A DNA stretch of 64,000 nucleotides from Acinetobacter geminorum. Its GTDB lineage: Bacteria > Pseudomonadota > Gammaproteobacteria > Pseudomonadales > Moraxellaceae. The position numbers and the translations under genes were made by a program. The stretch's first letter is position 1, and the number at the start of each line of letters is the position of its first letter. The notes under the pieces are model-generated. The model ran no database searches and had not been told where the DNA came from. It was given only the letters and a program-made list of their open reading frames with translations. Positions 17,487-26,498 of this stretch are shown one piece after another. The stretch spans positions 186,001-250,000 of the forward strand of contig NZ_JABELE010000003.1 in assembly GCF_013009345.1 (NCBI RefSeq), written 5' to 3'.

Positions 17487-19031
17487 TTAATTTAGCGTAG
17501 GTACACCTGCTTCACGTAAGCATTGAAGCAAGACACCAAAAGCCATCACCATATCTTTTTCATTTACACAGGCAAAGCCCATGAGCAGTCCACGCTCTGC
17601 ATGTGCATGTGACTGCATGTAATACTGTGAAAGTGGACGAACCTTGACACCACGTTCAAGCGCTGTGGCTGCAATCGCGACATCATCGCAAGAGTTCGGT
17701 AGTTTTAAAACCAGATGTAATCCTGCCGCTTCGTCATATTCATGAATAAATTCGGGGCCAAGATAACGTTGAATTAAGCTCACCAAGTAGTCGCGGCGCT
17801 TGCCATAAAGTAGGCGCATACGGCGAATATGCGCTTCATAATGGCCTTCACGAATAAATTCAGCTAGGGCTTTTTGCTCAAGCAAGTGCCCACCACGATA
17901 AAGCTCGGCTGCAACAATACGTAATGGTGAAAATAACGGCTTAGGCACCACTAGATAGCCAATTCTTAAGGATGGATAAATGGTTTTACTAAACGTGCCC
18001 ATGTACAGCACAGGCGCATCATTTTCTAAACCTTGTAAAGAAGGATAAGGCTGCCCCGAGAAACGGAACTCACTGTCATAGTCATCCTCGACAATCCAGC
18101 TATTATGCTGACGGGCAATCTCAATCAGTTTACGTCGGCGGTTTAGGCTTAAGTGAGAGCCAAGCGGATATTGGTGTGAAGGCGTGACAAAAATGAGTTT
18201 AGGCGGCTTGGTCGGATTTTCCTCAGGAATAATGCCTTCAGCATCGACAGGCATCGGCTGAATATCTAGACCATTAATACGCAATGTATTACGCATTCCC
18301 CAATAAGCAGGATCTTCAATCCAGATTTTATCTCCCATATCACTGAGCGCACGTGAGACTAAATCAATCGCTTGGTGAATGCCTTCGGTAATAATAATTT
18401 GGTCAGCATCGCACTGGACTGAACGCGCAACACGTAAGTAATCTGCCAATGCACTTCGAAGCTCAATACAGCCACCTGCATTGCTATAAATCAGGCGATT
18501 AATATCGGGTTCTCGGCTTAAGCGTGCTTGAATACGACTAAAAATATGATGTGGGAACTCAGTCACATCCGGTGCTCCCGGCACAAAAGCGCCCCATTGG
18601 TGTGGCGACGCTGCGGCATAGCCTAATAAGTTGGAACCACGCTGCGATAGCTCATAGGAGCTTTGAGCTTTCGGGCTAGAAACCACTTTTTTCTTGTTTT
18701 GTGTATTTAAAAAACTCTCTGGTAATTTTTCGGCAACCCATGTGCCATGTCCCGTACGGGCTTCTAAGTAGCCTTCAGCTTGTAGTTGTTCATAGGCACT
18801 AAGCACCGTATTTCTTGAAACATGAATTTCACTGGCTAAGTCGCGTGATGCAGGTAGACGAGTCTTGGGCTGGATGACTCCATCAATAATGGCACCACGC
18901 AGGCAACGGAAAAGGCGTTGATGTAGTTTCCCTTCAGTGTCCTGTTGGAGTCGTTGCAGCAAATGATCTCCAAGTAAACTACGCAATTGGCTCTCTCCTA
19001 CAGTTAAAAAGTGGCTCTCGTCAGTTGGCAT
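17487..19031 (-). CDS. gabR: MocR/GabR-family PLP-dependent transcriptional regulator
   Basis: The 514-residue protein fuses a GntR-type winged helix (about 38-105; LPASRDLASEIHVSRNTVLSAYEQL) to a fold-I aminotransferase-like domain. That domain keeps the PLP lysine in MGTFSKTIYPSLRIGYL and the Tyr/Asp pair IVEDDYDSEF. In Bacillus, GabR senses GABA and PLP and activates gabTD. It is divergent from gabT, and an operator repeat pair lies at its 5' end. Because that operator overlaps codons 4-16, the true start may be the TTG at 18986, which has GGAGAG before it. Both choices keep the whole DNA-binding domain. Confidence 0.88.
   Translation of the reverse strand: MPTDESHFLTVGESQLRSLLGDHLLQRLQQDTEGKLHQRLFRCLRGAIIDGVIQPKTRLPASRDLASEIHVSRNTVLSAYEQLQAEGYLEARTGHGTWVAEKLPESFLNTQNKKKVVSSPKAQSSYELSQRGSNLLGYAAASPHQWGAFVPGAPDVTEFPHHIFSRIQARLSREPDINRLIYSNAGGCIELRSALADYLRVARSVQCDADQIIITEGIHQAIDLVSRALSDMGDKIWIEDPAYWGMRNTLRINGLDIQPMPVDAEGIIPEENPTKPPKLIFVTPSHQYPLGSHLSLNRRRKLIEIARQHNSWIVEDDYDSEFRFSGQPYPSLQGLENDAPVLYMGTFSKTIYPSLRIGYLVVPKPLFSPLRIVAAELYRGGHLLEQKALAEFIREGHYEAHIRRMRLLYGKRRDYLVSLIQRYLGPEFIHEYDEAAGLHLVLKLPNSCDDVAIAATALERGVKVRPLSQYYMQSHAHAERGLLMGFACVNEKDMVMAFGVLLQCLREAGVPTLN
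18988..19030 (+). promoter_or_regulatory. Predicted GabR operator and -35 of gabTD
   Basis: TGGCTCTC occurs at 18988-18995 and 19012-19019, 24 bases apart, with TTGGCA at 19025-19030. Repeat, spacing, orientation and the 13-base offset to the -35 equal those before gabP. The site overlaps the 5' end of the annotated gabR frame. Confidence 0.7.
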
Positions 19032-19142
19032 CAGACGAGCGAAATTACATGCATAGGCAGTCGTTGTAAAGCACCCTGAAAATTAAGCACAGGATGCAAG
19101 AAACCAAAGCTGCAACTGATGATGAAAATATGAGGGAATCAA

Positions 19143-20435
19143 ATGGATAATCAACATTCTGCACTTAACGCACGTAAACAGCAAGCAACTCCACGTGGTG
19201 TAGGCGTGATGTGTCAGTGGTATGCGGAAAAAGCTGAAAATGCCACGCTTTGGGACAAGGAAGGCAACCAATTTATCGACTTTGCTGGTGGTATCGCGGT
19301 TTTAAATACAGGCCATCGCCACCCTAAAGTTATTGCAGCAGTGACTGAACAACTTACTAAATTTACGCATACTGCCTATCAAGTAACACCATATGAAAGC
19401 TATGTCGCTTTAGCTGAGCGTATTAATGAACGCGCGCCAATTGCTGGTCCTGCAAAGTCAGCTTTTTTCACAACAGGTGCAGAAGCAGTTGAAAATGCGG
19501 TGAAGATTGCTCGTTCTTACACAGGTCGTCACGGCATTATCACTTTTGGTAACGGTTTCCACGGTCGTTCATTCATGACCATGGCAATGACAGGTAAAAC
19601 TGCACCTTACAAACGTGATTTCGGTGTAATGCCAGCGGGTGTGTTCCATGCGCGTTACCCAGTGCCTGCTAAAGGTATTTCAGTAGACGCGGCAATTGAA
19701 AGCGTTGAAGATATTTTCAGTGAAGATATTGCACCACATGATGTTGCGGCAATCGTACTTGAGCCAGTACAAGGTGAGGGCGGTTTCAATGTTGTGCCAG
19801 CTGAGTTCCTAAAACGTTTACGTTCAATTTGCGACAAGCACGGTATTTTATTGGTTGCTGACGAAGTGCAATCTGGTTTTGCTCGTACTGGTAAATTATT
19901 TGCAATGAACTATTACGAGACTAAAGCAGATCTCATCACGATGGCGAAAAGCTTGGGCGGTGGTTTCCCTATTTCAGGTGTTGTTGGCCGTGCAGAAGTG
20001 ATGGATGCGCCTAACCCAGGTGGATTAGGTGGTACTTACGCAGGTAGCCCGATTGCAGTTGCTGCTGCGCACGCGGTTATTGATGCGATTGAAGAAGAAA
20101 ACCTATGCGACCGTGCAAATGAATTAGGTGCAGAGTTAGTCGCTACCCTTAAAGATATTCAACAAGCAACAGGCGACGTCGTAACTGATATTCGTGCATT
20201 AGGTTCAATGGTTGCAGTAGAGCTTGAAACAGCTGAACAAGCAAAAGTTGTACAAAACTATGCAATGGAAAACGGGTTGTTACTTCTTACTTGTGGTAAA
20301 TACGGTAATGTAATTCGTTTCTTATATCCATTAACCATTCCTGCTGAACAATTCCGTCAAGGCCTTGATATCTTGAAACAAGGTTTTGCAACTCTAAAAG
20401 CAGGTAGTGCAAAAGCAATGGAGCAATCTGCATGA
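19143..20435 (+). CDS. gabT: 4-aminobutyrate--2-oxoglutarate transaminase
   Basis: GabT transfers the amino group of GABA to 2-oxoglutarate, giving succinate semialdehyde and glutamate. The 430-residue class III aminotransferase has the cofactor phosphate site FFTTGAEAVENAVKIAR, the VADEVQSGFARTG motif with the PLP-contacting aspartate, and the Schiff-base lysine in MAKSLGGGFP. The start has GAGGGA seven bases ahead. Its stop overlaps the start of gabD by four bases (ATGA), so the two are translationally coupled. Confidence 0.95.
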   Translation: MDNQHSALNARKQQATPRGVGVMCQWYAEKAENATLWDKEGNQFIDFAGGIAVLNTGHRHPKVIAAVTEQLTKFTHTAYQVTPYESYVALAERINERAPIAGPAKSAFFTTGAEAVENAVKIARSYTGRHGIITFGNGFHGRSFMTMAMTGKTAPYKRDFGVMPAGVFHARYPVPAKGISVDAAIESVEDIFSEDIAPHDVAAIVLEPVQGEGGFNVVPAEFLKRLRSICDKHGILLVADEVQSGFARTGKLFAMNYYETKADLITMAKSLGGGFPISGVVGRAEVMDAPNPGGLGGTYAGSPIAVAAAHAVIDAIEEENLCDRANELGAELVATLKDIQQATGDVVTDIRALGSMVAVELETAEQAKVVQNYAMENGLLLLTCGKYGNVIRFLYPLTIPAEQFRQGLDILKQGFATLKAGSAKAMEQSA

Positions 20436-21880
20436 TTCAAAATAATTTGCAGTATTTATTAAAACATCCTGATATTTCATTAGAAGCACCTGCATCAAAT
20501 GACTATATCGAAGTTAATGATGCTGCTACAGGTGAAACTTTGGCATGGGTAAAAACCTATGACCGTGCAGGAGTTGAAGCCGCAATTAACCGTTCAGCAA
20601 AAGCGCAGGCTACTTGGAAAAAGCAAACTGCCTTGGCTCGTGCTGATGTGCTATTGGCATGGTACAACCTCATGCTTGAGCACAAAGAAAATCTGGCTCA
20701 AATCTTAACAGCTGAGCAAGGTAAGCCATTAGCAGAAGCACGTGGTGAAATTGGTTATGCAGCATCTTTCATACGATGGTTTGCCGAGCAAGCGCGCCGT
20801 ATTGATGGAGAAGTCTTAACTCCTACGTTGCCAAACCAACGTCTGCTCGTGATTAAGCAAGCAATTGGCGTTACCGCTGCCATTACGCCGTGGAACTTCC
20901 CGGCTGCCATGATTACGCGTAAAGCAGGTCCAGCCATTGCTGCGGGTTGTTCAATGTTGGTTAAACCAGCAGAACAAACGCCGTTAACCGCTTATGCACT
21001 TGAAGTATTGGCGTTACAGGCAGGTTTACCAGCTGATGTTTTAATTAACATTAGTGGTGATGCGGTTGAAGTGGGTAAAACCCTATGTGAAAGCGATATT
21101 GTTCGTAAGTTAAGCTTCACAGGTTCAACTCAAGTTGGCCGTATCTTGATGCAACAATGTGCGCCAACCATTAAAAAGCTTTCACTTGAACTCGGTGGTA
21201 ATGCACCAGTTGTGGTATTTGACGATGCTAACCTTGAGCAAGCAGTTCAGGGCATTATGGCAAGTAAATATCGTAACAGCGGTCAAACCTGTGTATGTGC
21301 TAACCGTATTTATGTTCAAGACGGTATTTACGATGCATTGGCAGAGCGTTTGGTTGAAGCTGTGTCTAAGCTTAAAGTTGGCGATGGCCGTCAAGAAGGT
21401 TCAACTCAAGGGCCTTTAATTGATGAAGATGCGATTGCAAAAGTGCAGTCTCACATTGCAGATGCAACTGAGAAAGGCGCAACAGTTCGTATTGGTGGTC
21501 AGCGTTCGGCACTTGGTGGTACATTCTTTGAGCCAACAGTTTTAACTGGCGTAACGCAAGACATGAAAGTGTCTAAAGAAGAAACTTTTGGTCCGCTTGC
21601 ACCACTATTCCGCTTTAAAACTGAAGATGAAGCAGTGGCAATGGCGAACGATACCGAGTTTGGTTTAGCTGCTTATTTGTTTACGCAAAGCACAGCTCGT
21701 CAATGGCGAGTAGGTGAAGCACTCGAATACGGTATGGTCGGCATTAACACGGGCGCGATTTCAAATGAAGTTGCTCCGTTTGGTGGCGTAAAACAATCAG
21801 GTCTAGGTCGTGAAGGTTCAAAATTCGGCATCGAAGAATATGTCGAAATGAAATACCTCTGCGTAGACTTATCTGAGTAA
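20432..21880 (+). CDS. gabD: Succinate-semialdehyde dehydrogenase
   Basis: GabD oxidises succinate semialdehyde to succinate with NAD(P)+, completing the GABA shunt. The 482-residue aldehyde dehydrogenase contains the catalytic glutamate motif LELGGNAP near residue 251, the nucleophilic cysteine in NSGQTCVCANR, and the NAD(P) motif SFTGSTQVGR. It is coupled to gabT by a four-base overlap and ends before a long bidirectional terminator. A hairpin CATACAG/CTGTATG lies between stop and terminator. Confidence 0.95.
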   Translation: MIQNNLQYLLKHPDISLEAPASNDYIEVNDAATGETLAWVKTYDRAGVEAAINRSAKAQATWKKQTALARADVLLAWYNLMLEHKENLAQILTAEQGKPLAEARGEIGYAASFIRWFAEQARRIDGEVLTPTLPNQRLLVIKQAIGVTAAITPWNFPAAMITRKAGPAIAAGCSMLVKPAEQTPLTAYALEVLALQAGLPADVLINISGDAVEVGKTLCESDIVRKLSFTGSTQVGRILMQQCAPTIKKLSLELGGNAPVVVFDDANLEQAVQGIMASKYRNSGQTCVCANRIYVQDGIYDALAERLVEAVSKLKVGDGRQEGSTQGPLIDEDAIAKVQSHIADATEKGATVRIGGQRSALGGTFFEPTVLTGVTQDMKVSKEETFGPLAPLFRFKTEDEAVAMANDTEFGLAAYLFTQSTARQWRVGEALEYGMVGINTGAISNEVAPFGGVKQSGLGREGSKFGIEEYVEMKYLCVDLSE

Positions 21881-21946
21881 GGAATAAAGCGAGTTCGTTT
21901 TGTTCTGAACGAAAACATACAGTTATGCTGTATGTGATGTTTCACA

Positions 21947-21982
21947 AAAAACCGGTCATGCCCATTCATGACCGGTTTTTTA
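21947..21982. terminator. Bidirectional terminator between gabD and the LysR gene
   Basis: CCGGTCATG/CATGACCGG with flanking A5 and T6 forms a 14-pair stem around CCCATT. Confidence 0.9.
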
Positions 21983-21984
21983 TT

Positions 21985-22959
21985 TTAAGTCGATAGATAG
22001 CCATCACGACTTTCAGGCAAACGCCTGAGTTCATCAATCAGCGTTTCAATGAGTTTTTCAACCACCAGACGCTGACCTTTTCTTGAAACATATACCAATT
22101 GCAGCGTACCAATATTCGACTTCCAGTCAGGAAGAATATGAATAAGCGTACCTTTACGAATTTCAGATTCGACGGTTAAAAAAGGAAGGTCGGCAATGCC
22201 TAAACCATCCATCACGGCATAATACACACCAGCCAAATCATTACTTTTTATTCGTGGTTGATAAGGTACATCAACCGATTCGCCGTTACGAATATTGCAT
22301 AAATGCCAAATAGGATTTTGCTTTTGAGTACCTAAGCTAATACTCGGAAAGTCCTGTAATTCAGAATAATGTTCAATGATGCGACCTTGAAGTAATTCAG
22401 GCGAAGCCACCAGACAATGATCGGTTTTAATCACATCACGAACAATTAAATTCGAATCTTCATTGGGTTCAAAATTGGTACGAATCGCGAGGTCGATGTC
22501 ATCATGCAAGATATCTACTCGACGGCTGGTTAGCTCGAGTGCGATTTCAACTTTGGGGTAGGTTTTTAAAAACTGATTTAAAATTTTTCTAATTTGAAAA
22601 TGCATCATTAAAGGTGGGCAACTTACTTTTACCAGACCTTGAGGCTCACTTTTTTGCTTTAATAACACGTTTTCTGCACATTCAACTTGAGTAATAACTT
22701 TGCAGCATTCCTCATAAAACTCTTGGCCTAAATCGGTCACTTTAAAATGACGTGTTGTTCTTTGAATCAGGCTGACATTAAATTTATTTTCAAGGTCAAT
22801 AATGCGTCGGCTGAGCTTAGATTTACTAATATTTTCAGCATCACTGGCCGCACTAAAGCCGCCGTGTTTTACGACCAAATAGAAATAATAAAAATCATCA
22901 AAAGAGCTTATCAATGTCCGATCAATCCATTTAAATTTAAGATTAGAGCGCTTAAGCAC
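21985..22959 (-). CDS. LysR-family transcriptional regulator
   Basis: This 324-residue LysR regulator has the N-terminal winged helix (about 18-75; HGGFSAASDAENISKSKLSRRI) and a periplasmic-binding-protein-like effector domain. It lies 20 bases behind the isochorismatase-like gene and shares its direction, so it probably regulates that gene and the divergent pirin gene. The ORF opens with a GTG inside a 30-base inverted repeat that would block initiation. A TTG at about 22914, just before ISSFDDFYYF, is the usual LysR beginning and may be the real start. Confidence 0.85.
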   Translation of the reverse strand: MLKRSNLKFKWIDRTLISSFDDFYYFYLVVKHGGFSAASDAENISKSKLSRRIIDLENKFNVSLIQRTTRHFKVTDLGQEFYEECCKVITQVECAENVLLKQKSEPQGLVKVSCPPLMMHFQIRKILNQFLKTYPKVEIALELTSRRVDILHDDIDLAIRTNFEPNEDSNLIVRDVIKTDHCLVASPELLQGRIIEHYSELQDFPSISLGTQKQNPIWHLCNIRNGESVDVPYQPRIKSNDLAGVYYAVMDGLGIADLPFLTVESEIRKGTLIHILPDWKSNIGTLQLVYVSRKGQRLVVEKLIETLIDELRRLPESRDGYLST

Positions 22960-22968
22960 TCTAATCTT
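22939..22968. repeat. 30-base inverted repeat at the start of the LysR gene
   Basis: The sequence reads AAGATTAGAG...CTCTAATCTT with 14 of 15 positions paired and a TTAA centre. No T-run follows on either strand. It may be an operator or a translation-blocking hairpin between the hydrolase and LysR genes. Confidence 0.7.
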
Positions 22969-22979
22969 GGCAATAGAAC

Positions 22980-23606
22980 TTATTTTTGTGAGGTATTAAA
23001 GCTATAGCTTGTCATCAGGTTGCGGTAATCAGGGATATGATTTGAGAACAACGCACCTAGACCTTCCACATCATTACGCCAGTCGCGGTGTAACTCACAC
23101 GCCATACCAAACCACGTCATAAGCTGAGCACCTGCTTTTGACATACGGTCCCAAGCAGCATCACGTGTTAATTCATTGAAAGTACCAGAAGCATCGGTAA
23201 TCACAAATACTTCAAAGCCTTCAGCGAGTGCAGATAAAGCTGGGAATGCCACACAAACCTCAGTCACTACCCCTGCAATAATCAGTTGTTTTTTACCTGT
23301 CGCTTTGACAGCTTTTACAAAGTCTTCATTGTCCCATGCATTGATTTGACCAGGACGTGGAATAAATGGTGCATCTGGGAAAAGTTCTTTTAATTCTGGA
23401 ACTAAAGGACCATTTGGACCATTTTCAAAACTAGTGGTAAGAATAGTTGGTAAATTAAAATATTTAGCAGCATCTGCAAGTGCTAATACATTGTTTTTAA
23501 ATTTATCTGGATCGATATCTCGAACTAAAGAAAGCAAACCTGCTTGGTGGTCAACTAAAAGAACCGCAGCATTATCCTTGTCTAAACGCACGTAATCTTG
23601 AGCCAT
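22980..23606 (-). CDS. Isochorismatase-family cysteine hydrolase (YcaC-like)
   Basis: This 208-residue cysteine hydrolase has the alpha/beta fold of the isochorismatase superfamily. The catalytic aspartate lies in LLVDHQAG near residue 19 and the nucleophile in GVVTEVCVAFP near residue 117, with the cis-peptide bond region before it. It resembles YcaC, whose substrate is unknown; amide or nitrile hydrolysis is typical of relatives. It is divergent from a pirin gene and upstream of a LysR gene, an arrangement suggesting a small stress- or aromatic-responsive regulon. Confidence 0.88.
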   Translation of the reverse strand: MAQDYVRLDKDNAAVLLVDHQAGLLSLVRDIDPDKFKNNVLALADAAKYFNLPTILTTSFENGPNGPLVPELKELFPDAPFIPRPGQINAWDNEDFVKAVKATGKKQLIIAGVVTEVCVAFPALSALAEGFEVFVITDASGTFNELTRDAAWDRMSKAGAQLMTWFGMACELHRDWRNDVEGLGALFSNHIPDYRNLMTSYSFNTSQK

Positions 23607-23710
23607 TTTTTATGTCCTCATGTTATCAAAATAAATAATCAAAAATTATTGAGTAGGTCGTTATTGCCTAAAATTATGCTAGTTGAGTTTTATGTCGTGA
23701 TTAAGTCTAA

Positions 23711-23770
23711 AAAATAGGATTAAGAATTTTAAAAATAGGACGATCTTAAAAAGAGCACATTAAATTCTTA
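23711..23770. promoter_or_regulatory. Repeat elements in the hydrolase/pirin intergenic region
   Basis: AAAATAGGA occurs twice, at 23711-23719 and 23732-23740, 21 bases apart. TAAGAATTT (23721-23729) and AAATTCTTA (23762-23770) form an inverted repeat. These are candidate LysR contacts between the two divergent genes. Confidence 0.4.
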
Positions 23771-23883
23771 GATTGTCTCATAGATGAAATAATGTGTTGC
23801 TAATCCTGATCTATAAACTGCAATTATTGAGGCGTAAAATCAATACCAGTTCAAGAAAATCCTACATATATAGGAGAGATCAG

Positions 23884-24756
23884 ATGAAGAAATTTCTTGG
23901 TGCATATCAAAATAACCACATGCATTGGGTGGGTGATGGTTTCCCTGTATATAACCTATTCTCTTATGACCGTTTAGGCCAAACCTTAAGCCCATTTTTG
24001 CTACTCGATTATGCAGCGCCTTATACATTCTCGCCAACGACTGAACAGCAAGGCGTAGGTTCGCATCCTCATCGTGGCTTTGAAACTGTGACCATCGCCT
24101 ACCAAGGTGAGGTGACCCATAAAGACTCAAGTGGCGGCGGCGGAACCATTAAAACTGGTGATGTACAGTGGATGACTGCGGGTGCAGGCGTGTTGCATGA
24201 AGAGTTCCATTCTCCTGAATTTGCAGAGCACGGTGGTCTTTTTGAAATGGTGCAATTGTGGGTAAATTTACCTGCTCATTCAAAAATGACGCCTGGAAAA
24301 TACCAAGCGATTGAAGCGAAAGATATTCCAGACATTGCACTAGACGAAGAAGGCAGTCATTTGCGGGTTATTGCAGGTGAATATGCAGATGCAAAAGGTG
24401 CTGCAACTACATTTAGTCCATTAAATGTATGGGATGGTAAATTGGTTAAAGGCCAAAAACATACCCTCTATGTACCTGAAGGTCACACCACGCTTGTTGT
24501 GATATTAGATGGCGCGGTTGTGGTTAATGATGCAAATCGTCTTGAAGGTAAAACCGTTGCGATTTTGTCTCGTGAGGGCGTTGAGTTTAGCTTAAATGCT
24601 GAAGAAGACACTAAATTCTTGGTGTTGACTGGCCAACCACTCAATGAACCAATCGAAGGTTATGGTCCATTCGTCATGAATACCAAAGCCGAGATTATGG
24701 AAGCGATTAATGATTTTAATCGTGGAAAATTCGGTTCACTCATGCAAGAAGGTTAA
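23884..24756 (+). CDS. Pirin family protein
   Basis: This 290-residue bicupin of the pirin family carries the metal-binding signature GVGSHPHRGFETVTIAYQGE near residue 58 with two histidines, followed by His and Glu in GVLHEEF. Some bacterial pirins have quercetinase activity and others act as redox-sensitive interaction partners; the sequence does not decide. The start at 23884 has TAGGAGAG ahead of it. It is divergent from the isochorismatase-like gene, a pairing that suggests a common LysR regulator. Confidence 0.9.
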   Translation: MKKFLGAYQNNHMHWVGDGFPVYNLFSYDRLGQTLSPFLLLDYAAPYTFSPTTEQQGVGSHPHRGFETVTIAYQGEVTHKDSSGGGGTIKTGDVQWMTAGAGVLHEEFHSPEFAEHGGLFEMVQLWVNLPAHSKMTPGKYQAIEAKDIPDIALDEEGSHLRVIAGEYADAKGAATTFSPLNVWDGKLVKGQKHTLYVPEGHTTLVVILDGAVVVNDANRLEGKTVAILSREGVEFSLNAEEDTKFLVLTGQPLNEPIEGYGPFVMNTKAEIMEAINDFNRGKFGSLMQEG

Positions 24757-24798
24757 ATTGTTTAATTGTGCTTAATTGGCTATTAAAGCAAAGTAATA

Positions 24799-24836
24799 AA
24801 AAGCCCGCTATCAAGTGTGAATAGCGGGCTTTTTCG
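24799..24836 (+). terminator. Terminator of the pirin gene
   Basis: AAGCCCGCTAT/ATAGCGGGCTT forms a long GC-rich stem with a T-tail. The following ~360 bases to the oxidoreductase are very AT-rich and show no convincing gene; a 44-codon frame at 24856-24990 has no ribosome-binding site. Confidence 0.88.
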
Positions 24837-25195
24837 CTGTAAAGATTCTATTTTTATGATGGTTTTCATTATTCTCTCGGCATTGTTTTCTGTGATTTGC
24901 TTCTCATTATTATGGGCTAATGATATCTTAAAAAAAGATAGTTGTAAAACAAATGATATAAATATAGTTAAATTATCTTATTTTATTTAAAAGATTTTTT
25001 TTAAATTTTTAAAAAATATAGATTTTTATACACTCATCCTCTTTTGTAAAATTTTATGAAAAACTTTTGGGCGGATCTGTTAAATTTTTTCTATATAAAT
25101 TGATGCAAAAAATAAAAATCTGGTAGTTTTTAATACGGTGTTTTTTTGGGGTATGAGTGATAATCAAAAAAATTCTCGAAAAATGGGACATCATT

Positions 25196-26494
25196 TTGAA
25201 TATCGCAATTATTGGCAGTGGAATGGCAGGGCTTGCGGCAGCAAGAATTCTGAAAGATGCAGGGCATACGATCACGATATTTGAAGCACTTCCTGGCCGG
25301 GGAATGGATAGCCATAGCATTGAGTTCGATGGCGGAATTATTGATGCACCGCTACGTGTGATGAATCCTCACTTATGGAAAAATACACTCAGCCTTGCTG
25401 CTCATTTAGGTATTAAGACCTTCCCGGTTCGTACTTATATGTCATGTAGCTGGTTATTCGAAGATCGTACGGAAACATGGTTAACGACATCTCGTAGCCG
25501 TATTGGTAATTTCCCGATTATTAATAACCGTAAAGGCATTCAGCAATATGGCTGGCGTCTTGTGAAAGGGATGTTGCAATTAAAAACTGCGATTCACCAG
25601 TTTTTCAAATCTAAAAATCAAGATATTACCCTCGCTGAATTTATTAATCAGAACGATATTGAAGAAGTATTCTGGCACGGTGTGGTCATGCCAGTGCTCT
25701 ATACAATCTGTACGTGTAATCCAAAAACAATTGGCGATTGGCCTGCAAAAAACTTACTTGAGTTTTTACGTCATTTAACTGATGGCGACATGTTATTGCG
25801 CATGAAAGGTGGCACACCTGCATTTGTAGATAGCTTGATTAAAGGCATCGATATCCATAGCGGATCGGCAATTAAGAAAGTTGAATTACAAGGCGAAAAA
25901 GTACTGGTTGAAAACAGCCAAGGTGAACAGAACTTATTTGATCGAGTCATTGTTGCAACGCCAACATCTAAAATCGATGAGTTTTTAAATCCTGAACAAT
26001 TTGCAGAAGATATGAACCTGCTTAAGCAATTCCGCTTTGAGCAAGGTGATCTTGTCATTCATACCGATGCGACCGTCATGCCGCCACGCCGTAAAGACTG
26101 GTCAGTGCTGAGCTACATGATGGACCGTAAGTTTACGCGTCAGCAATTTACAGTTTGGATGAATGCGGTTGAACCAACACTCGTGGGTAAAAATCCTATA
26201 TTCCAAACTTGGCGTCCAGTGGTTGATATTGACCCTAAAAAAGTTATTTCAAAAGTGACTTTAACGCGTGCGGTTGTAGACTCACAAACGGTTGCTTTAA
26301 ACAAAGAATTGCAACAACGCCATTTAGACCCAAGCCGTAAAGTATTCTACTGTGGTTCATGGTCATGCGATGGCTTGCCAATTTTAGAGTCAGCAGTTAC
26401 TTCTGCCATGCATATTGCTGAAATTTTAGGTGCACCTTTACCATTTGTAGGTTTAAAACCTAAGGTGGAAGTCGCCCCAGAACTCGGCTACTAA
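25196..26494 (+). CDS. FAD-dependent amine-oxidase-like oxidoreductase
   Basis: This 432-residue flavoprotein has the N-terminal dinucleotide-binding fingerprint IGSGMAGLAAARIL followed by the acidic end of the second strand (IFEALPG), and the C-terminal SWSCDGLPILESAVTSA motif typical of NAD(P)-binding amine-oxidase/desaturase-like proteins (COG2907 group). I prefer the TTG start at 25196, preceded by GGGA, because it begins right before the FAD strand; a GTG at 25157 would add 13 residues. The next gene, four bases on, is a methyltransferase. The pair probably modifies a lipid or small molecule. The substrate is unknown. Confidence 0.78.
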   Translation: MNIAIIGSGMAGLAAARILKDAGHTITIFEALPGRGMDSHSIEFDGGIIDAPLRVMNPHLWKNTLSLAAHLGIKTFPVRTYMSCSWLFEDRTETWLTTSRSRIGNFPIINNRKGIQQYGWRLVKGMLQLKTAIHQFFKSKNQDITLAEFINQNDIEEVFWHGVVMPVLYTICTCNPKTIGDWPAKNLLEFLRHLTDGDMLLRMKGGTPAFVDSLIKGIDIHSGSAIKKVELQGEKVLVENSQGEQNLFDRVIVATPTSKIDEFLNPEQFAEDMNLLKQFRFEQGDLVIHTDATVMPPRRKDWSVLSYMMDRKFTRQQFTVWMNAVEPTLVGKNPIFQTWRPVVDIDPKKVISKVTLTRAVVDSQTVALNKELQQRHLDPSRKVFYCGSWSCDGLPILESAVTSAMHIAEILGAPLPFVGLKPKVEVAPELGY

Positions 26495-26498
26495 AATT

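Noticed and set aside
24856..24990. 44-codon frame behind the pirin terminator (hydrophobic start)
   Set aside because: There is no ribosome-binding site and the frame is AT-rich with a random-looking end; kept only as a note.
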